From Ottelia alismoides (taxonomy: Eukaryota; Streptophyta; Magnoliopsida; Alismatales; Hydrocharitaceae), in assembly GCA_037367405.1 (NCBI GenBank), contig JAZKJV010002944.1, forward strand, positions 310,001 to 374,000: a stretch of DNA of 64,000 nucleotides. Direction: 5' to 3'. Under the pieces are notes generated by a model. The model was not told the DNA's origin, ran no database searches, and saw nothing but the letters and a program-made list of their open reading frames with translations. Numbering within the stretch: position 1 is the first letter of the stretch; each line of letters starts with the position of its first letter. Positions 9,668-20,720 of the stretch are shown here, in pieces. The translations under genes and the position numbers were made by a program.

Positions 9668-10643
9668 ACTTTAACCGAGTAGCCAGGTTGCTCGTCAGGC
9701 AGTCGAGATGACTCTGAACTAAACCTTGTGGTTACCAATGAATTAAGTCTATAGACCTGAAGAATCTCAATTCCATTGCCTATAAGGTTCCTCCGAAATT
9801 AAGTGGATTAAAGTCCAACCAAGCTCCATTCTTAGACTGTATTCGATACTAGTTTAAGTGTTAAAACAATTCTGAAAGATGCACATGCAAATATAAGAAA
9901 TATATACATAACATTTTTAAAAAAATGAAATAAAAGAACAATCTTTTCAAATAAGTTTTCAAAGAATTTTGCAATTTTTCACGGATTTAAAACTTTTTTA
10001 AAAGAAAGAGAAGGGTTAGTAAATTGAATGTATTTACAAGAAATATATACAAGTATACACACAAGGATTATCCAAAATTTATACAAGATTTTATAAGATA
10101 CTTTTATGCACAAGTTTTAGAAAAAAAATTTATATACAACAAAGAATTTTATTTACATGAGGATAAGAGATTAAGGTTTTTTTTATATATATCCCATAAT
10201 CTATATCCCATGTGACAAGATAATTTCACAAAAATTTTACAAGACTTTTCAAAAAAATATAAAAAAATTTCAAAATATTTTTCAAAATATTCTACAAAAA
10301 ATTTTCAAAAGATCTACAAAATAGTTTATTTGCAAACTATTTTGCAAACAAAAATTTTACAAACATTTTGTACAATATAAAAACTTTTGATAAATAAAAT
10401 AATTTACAAACATTTTGCAAACAAAACATTTTTACAAATATTTTTGCAAAGATTTGTATAAAAATAATTTTATAGAATTTTTTATAAACATTTTTACAAA
10501 CAGTTTAGAAATAATTTTACAAAGTTTTAACAAAATATTTTACAAGAAAAATTTTGCAAACATTATTACAAAAGTTTTTTGCGAATCATTTTAAAAATCT
10601 ATTTTCAAAACATTTTTTTAATAATAATATCCATATTAAAAAT
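9668..10643 (-). repeat. E2 3' spacer: AT-rich TTTTACAAA tract
   Basis: 9668-9890 matches E5 spacer sequence at 47270-47480 (AAGTCTATAGAC, AAGGTTCCTC, GTCCAACCAAGCTCC). 9890-10643 is a degenerate AT tract of TTTTACAAA and TTTTGCAAAC units, the reverse-strand form of 1030-1740. No gene. Confidence 0.75.
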
Positions 10644-11185
10644 ACGAGTTATGGATGAAGTATATATACATTATATACGACACCCCCTATACTTAGTTCA
10701 GACTATGTCCTCTTAGTGACCAACAAGCTACAAAGAAAGACTTAACTCGTTCTAAGTATAGAAAAGTGAAAAGAATCCTATACAACAACGACTCAAAGAA
10801 TAGATGAAAAGAATAGAAGGCGGTGATCCACCCTATACTTTTATAATCAATTAATCCTAAGCATAGAAGATTGTACAAATTGGGAAAACCAAGGAAAAGA
10901 ATGAACAAACTCAACAACTCATCTTGTCCTCCCCTATACAAAGGGAAAAAGATCCCTAAGTATAGAAAGGAAATATCAATAAGTTGAAGGACAAGCGAGA
11001 GAACAGAAGAAAGAAAGGAAAATAAAAACACAAAAGAGATGGAATTAACAACATTACTCCCCTATACTTAGGGTAAAGGATTGCTACGTATAAGCAACAA
11101 CAGGAGTGATGAAACAGAATGAAAATGGAAAAACTCAAATCATTAACCTTCCCTATACTTAGGATAGAGTACATCTTAAGTATTG
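10644..11185 (-). repeat. E2 conserved box and hairpin array
   Basis: In element order: hairpin 1 (11185-11153), a unit at 11092-11062, a hairpin at 965-934 of the 10 kb block (10965-10934), a weaker unit at 10866-10834, a final unit AGTATAGGGGG at 10694-10683, then the box TGTCGTATATAATG and TATATACTTCATCCATAAC (to 10644). No ORF. Confidence 0.75.
11153..11185 (-). other. Hairpin 1 of the E2 array
   Basis: Plus-strand arms CTATACTTAGGAT (11153-11165) and ATCTTAAGTATTG (11173-11185), loop AGAGTAC (element sense GTACTCT). It lies 83 bases after the expected pol stop, the same distance as in E5. Confidence 0.85.
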
Positions 11186-11268
11186 CGCACACACACGGAA
11201 TAGAGGTGAATGATAAAAACTGAATAAGAAAGAATAAAATAAAAGGATATATACAAGAGAAAACCATC

Positions 11269-12700
11269 ACATGTATCAGATGCAAAAGATGTCAAAAAGT
11301 CATTGTCTGATACCACATACATGGAGTCAACCGCGGACATGAATATATAATGATCTAGATATGGCTTCAGCAACTGTCCGTTCACAACAAATGGATGTGC
11401 ATCAGATGACAACCCATATATGATAATATTACCATTGCCATACACAACTCTCACAATGAACGGTCCTGACCATTTGCTTTTTAACTTGTCGGAAAACAAC
11501 ATCAATTTAGCATAAACAACCAAACTTTCTGATCAGGAGAGAAAGTCTTCCTTGTATGTGTCTATCACGCCAACGCTTGACTTTCTCCTTATACATGAGT
11601 GAGTTGTCATATGTAAATCTTGGAATTACAACAATATATTCAGATCCAACTTCCTACTCTGTCCTACTTTTTGATATCCAAATTGCATACTCAGAGTTCC
11701 CATAATGATTTCTGATTTAATTCAACTATCAAGTGGCAAGGATTTCCTTACACCAATCTGTAGGAGACATACCCAATGGAGACACGTACATCGTCTCATA
11801 AGAACATAGAACCAAGTCAAGCATCTGGGACCAATTCTTACTATCTGGATGTACAAGATTCTACAATATAATCTTTTTCTCCGTATTTGAAATCTTATCC
11901 AAGCTGCTAGTCTGTGGGTGGTAAGGAGACACGATTTTATGCTCAATGGCATACTCCTTTTCAAGCTTCTTGACCTCTCGATTAATTAAATGGCTTCCCC
12001 CATCTGAAATGAGTATCTTGGGTATCCCAAACCATGTAATAATTTGGTCCTTATGAAAGGAACAATATGTATGACTATCCACTGCTTGGGTGGGGATTGC
12101 CTCCACCCAATGACTAAGATAATCCACGGCAAGCTGGATGTACTGAAATCCTTGACTGATAGGAAATGGGCCCATGAAGTCTATGCCCCAAGCATAAAAA
12201 ACATTTGAAATCTGGATATATCTAAGGGGCATGGTATCTTTGGAACCAACGATTTCTCCCATCTTTTGATAGTCAGTACAACCATGAACATAATCTGTAG
12301 CATCCTTTAATAAAGTTGGCCACCCTAGGATGCTCTGCAAAACCTTTGTTGCCTTGTGTTTCCCTGAATGATGCCCACCAGACTCTAATTTGTGACAATG
12401 CTCAAGTACACTGGTGTATTCCTCCTGAGGAATTCACGTTCTCTAGATACATTCTACACCCTCACGAAACAGGTACAGATCCTCCCAATGGTAAAAATTT
12501 ATCTCTGATAGGAATCTGTCTACCTTGTGCTTCGACCAATCTTGAGGAACTTTATTGGAGACAAGATAGTTCACAACATCAGCATACCATGGGAGTGAGG
12601 CCACACATAAAATGGTCTCATCTGGAAAGGTCTCTAATATGGGAATAATTGACTGCTCAGAAGTCTCTACATCTGTTATTTGGGAGAGGTGATCTGCCAC
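11269..12700 (-). pseudogene. pol: E2 integrase (broken)
   Basis: Would insert the element cDNA. In order: the linker ADHLSQ and PWYADVVNYLVSNKVPQ; a zinc-binding region with GGHHSG and CTDYQKMG, whose second Cys is Tyr; WGIDFMGPFP (first Asp); LISDGGSHL (second Asp); HPQTSSLDKISN, where relatives have QAEISN, so the catalytic Glu is Lys; then KWSGPFIV and NGQLLKPYLDH of the C-terminal module. The expected stop after SDT is lost (TGA to TGT at 11271-11269), so the open frame runs on to 11176. Several frame breaks. E5 (48893-49726 and 60451-60753) is the close relative. Confidence 0.88.
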
Positions 12701-12739
12701 AACATTCTTTACTCCAGGTTTATCTAGAATCTCTAAATA

Positions 12740-13240
12740 AAACTCATGGAGAAGAAGGATCCATTTGATAGGACATGGTTTGGCATCCTTCTTTTCCTAT
12801 GGGTACCGTATGGTTGTGTGATCAGTGTATATAATGACATGTGAACCAAGGAGGTAAGATCTGGACTTCTCTAATGTAAACACCACTACTAACATCTCCT
12901 CTGTGACTGTGTAATTACGTTGTGCCTCATCTAGAGTCCTTCTAGCATAGTGTATAGCAAATTGTATCCCATCCCTTCTCTGCCCTAAAACAGCTCCAAC
13001 TACAAAATTTGACACGTTCCTCATGATCTCAAAGGGGAGAGACCAATTACGAGGTTGTAGAAAAGGAGCACTAGTAACCATGTCTTTCATCTGTTTAAAT
13101 GCAAGGAGGACTTTCTCATCAACTATAAACTCACTCTCCTTGCACAAAAGCTCAGTAAAAAATCTGGCGATCTTGTTGAAGTCCTTAATGAATTCCCTAT
13201 AAAATCCAACGTGTCCCAAAAATAACCTCAATTGCTTCAA
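12740..13240 (-). pseudogene. pol: E2 RNase H domain (broken)
   Basis: Degrades the RNA strand of the RNA/DNA hybrid during reverse transcription. The frame reads LRLFLGHVGFYREFIKDFNK (thumb/connection of gypsy RT), then FEIMRNVSNFVVGAVLGQRR, FAIHYARRTLDEAQRNYT, then VTEEMLVVVFTLEKSRSYLL and IYTDHTTIRYP. These are standard plant gypsy RNase H blocks: the first catalytic Asp is Asn (MRNVSN), YTVTEEM holds the Glu, and YTDH holds an Asp. The open frame ends at 12797 and continues in a broken state toward integrase. It follows the RT remnant directly. Confidence 0.85.
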
Positions 13241-13244
13241 ATTC

Positions 13245-14141
13245 TACAGTGGATCTAGCTTGGAGATCAAATCAATCTTATCCAGGTTAACCACGATACC
13301 ATGTTTGGAGATGACGTGGCCCATACAATCCCATTAGTTACCATAAAGTGACTCTTCTCCCATGAGAGCACTAAGTTTACCTCACATCAACATTGAAGTA
13401 CTCGATCTAAATGAGAAAGGAATGTATCAAAGCTATCCCTGTAGATTGAGAAATCGCCCATGAAGACCTATAAAAACTACCTACCATGTCGGCAAAAATG
13501 GCCAACATACACCTTTGGAATGTAGCGGAAGCGTTACACAATCCATAGGGCATCCGTCTAAAGGCCTAGGTGCCAAACACACAAGTAAAAGTAGTTTTCT
13601 CATGATCCATAGGAGTGATTGCAACCTATTTAAAACCCGAGTACCTATCCAAGAAACAAAAGAACTCCTTCCCTACCAATCTCTCAATAATCTAATCAAT
13701 AAAGGGTAGTGGAAAGTGAACATTCTTGGTAGATGAATTCATGCATCGATAATCTACGCAGACATGCCTTGAAGTAGGTACACGGGTTGAAATCTCCTCA
13801 CCACGGTCATTCTTTATGATAGTAATCCCTGATTTCTTCCGGACCACATGTCAAATATTGACCCACTTGGAATCTGAAATGGGATAAATAAATACAGCAA
13901 CACACCATTTCTTAATCTCTTTCATGATAACTTCTCGAATCTTTGGGTTGAGATGGGGCTGACACTCACGGGAGGGCTTCCTGTCATCCTCTGAGTTGAT
14001 ATGATGCGGGCACAAAGCTAGACTAATCCCACGGAGATCCGAAATATTCCATCTAATGGCCTTGAGGTTTCTCTCAAGAACTTCTAGCACATGAGATTCT
14101 TGTTTGTCGGTAACCTGCGAACTGAGGATGACTAGAAACAT
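13245..14141 (-). pseudogene. pol: E2 reverse transcriptase (broken)
   Basis: Copies element RNA into cDNA. Starts in KAIRWNISDLRGISLALCPH, then EDDRKPSRECQPHLNP, KEIKKW and IYPISDSKWVN. After a stop, the frame continues with KKSGITIIKNDRGEEIS, VDYRCMNSSTKNVHFPLPFI and CFLDRYSGF (first catalytic Asp region). The polymerase motif reads VFMGDFSIYRDSFDTFL (about 13465-13415), where functional relatives have MDD, so one catalytic Asp is Gly. Motif set and order are typical of Athila/Tat. At least three stops interrupt it. Confidence 0.85.
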
Positions 14142-14321
14142 TTGGGGGGACCTACAAGGAAGACATGCTTCAATGTTGATGGTAATGCCTTCATCTCAAG
14201 TGGGGTCTGAATCAGCTTTGTGACAACCTCTACAACTAGTATCTGATCTGCACTATATGTACTGTCCACCATGGCTACTGTAGGCTTAGCATGTAGAATC
14301 TTATAATGGTCTGCTTGATCT

Positions 14322-15149
14322 CTACTCAAAAAGGAATGGCTCATCAGGATGTCGAGAATCCTCAACAAAAATCTCTGAAATCTCAATAGGAGGTATCTCA
14401 TCAGTAATCTCAGAAAAAGAACATGTCTCATGGATCTCCGAATGTACCTCCGATATCTCAGAATGATCCTTAGAATACAGCTCAAACAACCCATCAACAA
14501 TCGACTCAGAGTAATCAACATGGGAACTCAAGGTGATCGTGCTTTCTAGAAGGTCCTTATGGGAAAGGAACTCTTGGGTGTCCATGAAATCAGAGAATAG
14601 ATCCGTCTCTCGAAACTCAACAAGAAAATCATAGTCCTCAGGATTGAGTGTAACTGTCTCTCTCTCATCTATTGTCGATGGTGGCAGTGATGGCCTAGAA
14701 TCGAGGATCGTCTCAATTTTCACCTCAACACTACTGGAGTGAAAGATGATCTCTCCTGTACCATAATCAACTACCGCTTTAGCCGTTCCAAGGAATGACC
14801 GACCAAGTATGATCGGGGTATGGATTAACAAAGTAGAGGTATCCATATCCATAATAACAAAATTAACTGAGAATCTGATTCCTTGCACCATTACAATAAC
14901 GCCCTCTAATATGCCTCTCGGCATCTTGATTGATCTATCAGCAAACTGAAGGATCATCATGGTGGATCTAAGAGGTCCCAACCCAAACTCAGTGAGTAGA
15001 GAGGATGTCATGAGATTAATGGAGGATCCGCTATTGAGAAGAGTACGATCAACCTCTTGATGAAATATGTGGCAACAGATGTAAGGTGTTCCCTTATCTT
15101 TCTTTTTAGGTGAGAGGTTTCTAATGGCATGAACTGTGGCCATGGTCAA
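14322..15149 (-). pseudogene. pol: E2 aspartic protease and acidic linker
   Basis: Open for 275 codons, the longest coding remnant in the window. Residues about 25-60 read CHIFHQEVDRTLLNSGSSIN; the active-site D[ST]G is NSG, so it is probably inactive. Then LQFADRSIKMPRGILEGVIV and IILGRSFLGTAKAVVDYGTG, diagnostic of Athila/Tat proteases. Residues about 140-275 are an acidic, Ser/Glu-rich linker (SEISEVHSEIHETCSFSEIT) before RT. The protease would cut the Gag-Pol precursor. The start at Met 15149 is only where the frame opens; in life it would be part of a longer polyprotein. The linker resembles the repeated tract in E4 near 39630-40330. Confidence 0.88.
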
Positions 15150-15738
15150 GGCATGCTTATGTGTTTTCTTTCATCTGTTTTGCTTTGGTTGACTCTTTTG
15201 AATACCTACTTCTTTCTTTCCCTTTTTGACTGTAGGCATGTACTCCATGGCCTTAAGGAGTGGTATCTCTAAAAAGACGTTCTATAGAATCTCCAACATT
15301 CCAGGATCAAATAGTGCTATTTTAGTTTTTGGATTGTTCTTGTTTTATTCAAAGCAGATGCGAATGGAACACAAATTATGATAAACATAAAATTCCTCCA
15401 TTCCTTTATTCAAAATAGAGTTATCATTTACAACTGGGTCATCAGATTTAGTCTATACAGATCACCCCAAATAGGAGTAGAAGAAATTAACTGAAAAACA
15501 GGTTGGGTTGCATCTGCTAGTGTAGAAGGATATTCCACGATGGATGTGGTATCCTTCGTGGCTCACTATGAACTGCATCTCTCTTAATTCTCTTTTTGCT
15601 CTTTTCTAAATAATGACGGATAAGAAGATGGTGGTGATGGTGAACAAAGTGGTGAAACTCCATGATCTAGCTCTGCTACACTGGATCTATGCTCAACTGG
15701 TGAAGAAGGTGATGCAGTCGATCCCCTAATCCCATCAT

Positions 15739-17673
15739 CTATGAAGGCAGCCACAATCTCCTACCACTCCTGAGATGAATGGCATCAGATAAACATGTAA
15801 AATCAAGGGCCATAGCTATATCAAGGGTGGATGGATCATGGGGTACCTTCTCCTTGCTTCTGAAGTTGTTGTAATGGGCTTTGACCTGTGTTTGAATCAG
15901 TGTCTTCATGGTAGTCAGGTCGTCGAGCCTATGAGTTAGGTCATCCATATTCTTCATCAATAGGGCAAGCTGATCGAGTACGAGATTCACTGAAGGTGCC
16001 TCTAGGTGCTCAATGACAGGTTGTCACTGAGACTGGTAGTGAGGAGGCTGTTGGTATCCATACGATTGTGGCTGATAAAAATGAGGAGAAGGATGTGAGA
16101 ACTGTCCATAGGATGCAGACTGCAGCTGATAGTAAGGCTGGTGAAAATATGCAGACTGCATCTACTATTGTTCATGTCTCCAGTTCTAGAAGTGAGGTGG
16201 AGATGAGAAGTGAGGTTGTAACTGCTGGTGTTGGGGTTGTAGTCCCCCACCATGGAAATTGTGGGCGGGACTTCGACTCTACTGGAAACCCAACTGTCCT
16301 TGCATTGACAGACGAGGCTGGTTGCGCTCTCGATCGAACCAAACATCGTTCACCTCCTAAATGAGAGGTGGAGGTGGAGACTGCTGCTCAGGAATATAAA
16401 AAAGCTGCTGTTGATATGGTACAATCTGATATGATTGTTGTTGGACCTGGTCCAAGGTCTGCACGTAGTAAACATGTTGAATATAGATGGTCCTCCGGTA
16501 CTTTACTGTGATGATGTGGAAGAAGTCTGCTCAGGAGTAGAAGTAACGGATACTGCACTCGTACCCTGACATGCACTAATCGTACTGACAAGAAGCTCTA
16601 GATGCTTTGTGATGTCATCCAACTTGTCCAGGTTCTTTGTCCTCTGTTCAATCACTTGAAGCTTCTCAAGCTCTTTGGATCGTTTATTAATTATGTAAAC
16701 TTTGGATAGGTGATTGCCTATAATGGTTAGATATGAACTATCCACCCTATCCACATCATGTGATGCCATCATGTTGACAACCTTGTGGGGTACTGCAGGA
16801 GAAGGTACATGATGCTTCTGAAAAGTACGTAAAGAAGAAAGAGCGACATATCTCTCCGCCATCTCCTAAAAAATATGATAAAGGACATCCTCATCCTTGT
16901 TGAAGTGGGACCCCCCACAAGCATCATCTATCAACTTCTAGTTCTCAATGCTCAAACCCCCCAAAGAAGTTTTGCACAAGGCTTGTCTTCAGAATGACGT
17001 GATGGGGGCACTTCTCCGTCAAGTCTTTGAATCTTTCCCAAGCCTCATGAATAGGCTCATGGTACATTTGGGATAAGTTGGCAATCAAAGATCGCATTCA
17101 AGTGGATAATACTTGCTTAAGAAAGTGGACCTCAACTCTTCCCAAGTTGTGACAACCCTTCCCAAGTGGTTAATCCAATATAGTGCCTTTTCCATGAGAC
17201 TGAACGGGAAGGCGGTCATCTTCACTACCTCTAATGGAACATTCGGGTAGTGTATTGTGCCATAGATGCGATCAAACTGTTGGAGGTGTACATATGGTTC
17301 TTCATTGATGTGTCCGTGGAATATTGGGAGGAGTGGTAAAATTGTGGGCATAAGCTCAAAATGCCATGAATCGCATGGATACTAATCCATGTGTCCGTTT
17401 GTCCTGCCCCTAGATTATATGCATCCTTTAGGGTAAGCTTAGCCGCTGACTTAATTAGTGGATCTTCTCCTCCCCCATTCCTACCTCCTCCAGGGTCTCT
17501 ATCCTCCTCTCCCTTTCTTGTATGTCATTCCTCAACTCAAAGATCATATCTCGCAATCCGGCTTGGATGTCATCCCGCTCAATCAGCTATGCCTGAATGT
17601 CTTGTATGGAGGCTAACATCGTGTTGTTGATCTTGTTCTGCTCAACCATGGAAATTTTTCCTTTCGGTGGCAT
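15739..17673 (-). pseudogene. gag: E2 gag (broken)
   Basis: Gag packages the element RNA into virus-like particles. The chosen start (17673) opens MPPKGKISMVEQNKINNTML; in-frame TAG at codon 29 (17589-17587). The conserved gag core lies at 17351-17085: IFHGHINEEPYVHLQQFDRI, FPFSLMEKALYWINHL, WEELRSTFLSKYYP, the retrotransposon gag domain. 16862-16503 holds a Lys/Glu-rich helical stretch (SKELEKLQVIEQRTKNLDKL). 16500-16000 is Tyr/Gln/Ser-rich low complexity. 15990-15739 ends with AIHLRSGRRL, the gag-protease junction signature of Athila/Tat (TLRSGR). No clear CCHC knuckle. Multiple stops and frameshifts. Confidence 0.85.
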
Positions 17674-19552
17674 CAAGTGCTCTGTCTCGATTTCTTAAAA
17701 TATATATGGCACTAGACTAGTCCTCAAAAATGGTGGAGTCTCAAATGATATTTCAATATTATAGTCAATCTTGAACAATGGATTTATCGATGTGGTGAAT
17801 GGTGAAGTGGAGAAAGAGGAATACATGGGAAAAGAATCTTCCCGAATAGAAGATGATCGAATCAGTGTGTGAAATGAGCTCACAAAAATTAAACAAGAAA
17901 TGCTCCAATCCGACATCTTAGATATCAAAAGGAAAGATGCGAGAACATGAAGGTCAACATAGGAAGAAAAATGATAAAAAGGCATAAAGGGTGTGTAAGG
18001 ATCTTTACACTAATAAACAAACACGATACAAACCCCCGATTCACCAATTGGAAACAAGTGGAGACCGCAAGAGTTCGGTCTTTGTTCTTTTCAATATCAA
18101 TTTTAGTGAATCTACAAGAAGATACTTACTACCAAGCACATAGGGCGAGTCACCAATATCACCAAACATGCATACTCTAACCTCCCCAAATAGTGGTACC
18201 ATCTTCTCAGGCCGTAGGGTTCAATATCTTGCCTAAAGGGAGATAAGAGGATTAGCACACAGAAATGATTTTCCATGGTAGGAGGAAAGTGTTTACAGTT
18301 GCGATCATACAAAAAAAGTGTTGTACAACTACTTAAGGTACAAAATCCAAGGATTTGGTCTCTATCCTTATGACTACTTCCTCACCCACTCTGCTTGGAG
18401 GTAAGTGCCTGCAAAGAATGAGGAGGTTTCTCTCCCCCAATATAATGATGATTTGTCCTTACATTTAGTTTTAGGGTTGAGTGTTCTTTAGTAGTCCCGA
18501 TTTTAAAATTGTTATCACTTTTTTTGTATTTTTTCAAATAAATTGGTCTAACGAAATTTTCAATTTCTTTTTGATCTTACATTATTGAAAATGGGGAAGG
18601 AAATCAGAAAAGTTGATTTGTGATGAATCAATGATGTATGCAAAGGAAGAGATGCATACCTTTCACCATCACTCTACATGCAAGGTGATCCGTGCATAAA
18701 AACAAAACAGAAAATAAACTAACCTATATGATGCACGAGAACCGCCCTAGCAATAACTTCTATTAGCATGCAAGAACATGTTAATTTGACTAAGTCCAAG
18801 CTATGCTCTACTCTATAGGTGCAGAAATTCTTGTTTAGGGGCTTTGGACCTAATTAATTACCTAGCTCAAGTAAGATAATAGAACTTATCACTAACGTCT
18901 CAAGCACATAAAACCATGAGACAACAAATATAAACAAGGCGATGAAAACAAAATCGATGAGGCCCCCCAAGTGTCGAACAAATATAAACAAGGTGATGAA
19001 AACAAAACCGATGAGGTCAACCAAGTGCACCAGCACTTGGTAAAACATACCCCGCACACATAAGGTACATAATGGCCTTTTAGAAAACAGAAAAGAAGGC
19101 AAGCATCAAAAAATAATTACATTTTTTTACAATAATAATGGAATAAAAATGCTTAATAAAACAAAAAATATATGTGCAAATCGCCTTCAAAAAGTCTGCT
19201 TCTCCCAAATATTCTACTCCTTATGTGCTCTCCTTCAACTCGGTAAAGAAATGACCTGCCTCCGCTTCGCTTGGGTGCATCAGTATTCGTAAGATTGTCG
19301 CACTTACTCGTCGGGCCCTCGCAAGAAAGAGGTAACACAAGAATATGTAAGAAACACATTTATGACAATACGAGCGAATAAAATATGAGAAAATAAATTA
19401 GAGAATATAGACAATGAATATGAACAAGTGTCAGAAGATATGAATAAGAGATATGTGACAAAAACAATAAGACAAAAATAAAAGAACTCATACGAGTATA
19501 TATAATCTAGAATAGCAGGCCAAAAGAAAAACCTAGGTACCCTCACCATGCC
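17674..19552 (-). other. E2 untranslated leader
   Basis: About 1.9 kb between PBS and gag with no coding signal on either strand. Pieces match the E4 leader (TTTGGACC...GCGATGAAAA...GAGGCCCCCAAG near 18840-18970 and 41950-42080). It would carry packaging signals, but none can be identified by eye. It contains a 54-bp tandem duplication. Confidence 0.65.
18924..19031 (-). repeat. 54-bp tandem duplication in the E2 leader
   Basis: Two copies, 18924-18977 and 18978-19031, both beginning ACAAATATAAACAAGG and containing GATGAAAACAAAA...CGATGAGG, differing at about 8-9 positions. Not seen twice in the E4 leader. Confidence 0.8.
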
Positions 19553-19553
19553 T

Positions 19554-19570
19554 CCCTGGCAATGGTGTCA
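19554..19570 (-). promoter_or_regulatory. Primer-binding site of E2 (tRNA-Asp-like)
   Basis: Minus strand reads TGACACCATTGCCAGGG, two bases after the LTR end ...TTCAACA. It is a decayed match to TGGCGCCGTTGCCGGGG, complementary to the 3' end of plant tRNA-Asp. E4 (TGGCACCATTGTCGAGG) and E3 have the same type. Confidence 0.8.
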
Positions 19571-19572
19571 TT

Positions 19573-20720
19573 TGTTGAACAAGGAAATCCAAGGGTTTAA
19601 TTAATAGAAATTATCTGTGTTGTCATTGCACCCCTAAAAAACCCTCAACAAAAATGATTGGTTTTTATTCATAGCTCAAGCCAACAAGCAGGAAAAAAGA
19701 ATGTAAGCACAAGAAATATGAGTGCTAATTATTTACCTGTATAGCGTACATGATCAAACTCAGGGAAGCTACAAAAATCCCGAGGGTTATTAAATAAATG
19801 AAAAATCAATGAAATAAAGGAGGAATTTCTATGCACAGTACTCATGATTTTTATGTATGATTTTTTTATTTTTTAAAGGAATTTTAATTTTATATTTTTT
19901 ATTTGGGTTTCTGATTTTATATTTTTTATTATTTTAAATTTTGCAGATAAATTTTTCTATTATTAAATATAAAAAAAAATGAAATCAAATAAAAGAAATT
20001 AGGAGAAATTAATTTGACTTTTTATAATATAACAGAAATAAACAAAAAAAATTCTTAAAAAAATATTTTTGTGTTCCTGACATTTTTTATTGTTTTTTAA
20101 TTTTATCAGATTTTTTTGAATTTATTAAGGCTTTTAAATAAATCAAAAACATGGAAAAGGATAAACATAAATAAATGTGAATGTTTTTGGGTTTTTAAAA
20201 ATAGCAAATAAAATAAAAATTTATAAAAAATGCACCCACAAAAGGATTTTTTTCCATAAAACTTTATTATGATTTATTTTGGAATTTCTACTAATTTATA
20301 TGAATTATTAATGTTTTTAAGTGTTTTCTGATTTTTTTGGTTTTTATGAGGAATATAAATGCGAAATGGTAGTATAATTAAAACAAATTAGAATAGATAA
20401 ACATGAATTTTTTAGATTTTTTTGCAAAATTCTTATAATTTTTATTGTTTTTTTTAAATGTAGACATGGATTTTTCTACAGTTTTTGAATTTTGAAAAAT
20501 AAAATATTTTAAAATAAAAATTAATGATGCAAGATCTATTTAACAGAAAGATAACATGAATTTTGTGGATTTTTTGAGAGGTTTTGCTATTTTTATTTTT
20601 TTAACATGGAAAGTAATATGCAGGTTCATATTTATTATTTATACATTGAATGGTGGCAAAAAATAAATGCGAGGCCAAACGTATAATTTTCCCAAAAATC
20701 TGCGTGCTAGGGCACGTGAG
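19573..20720 (-). mobile_element. E2 5' LTR, 3' portion
   Basis: Ends (minus strand) ...GTTCAACA at 19573. It matches L2 at 29640-30780 (TTTATTCATAGCTCAAGC, AAGAATGTAAGCACA, GGTTTTTATGAGGAATA). Strongly AT-rich, no coding. Cut at 20720 by E3 and continued at 28459. Confidence 0.85.
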
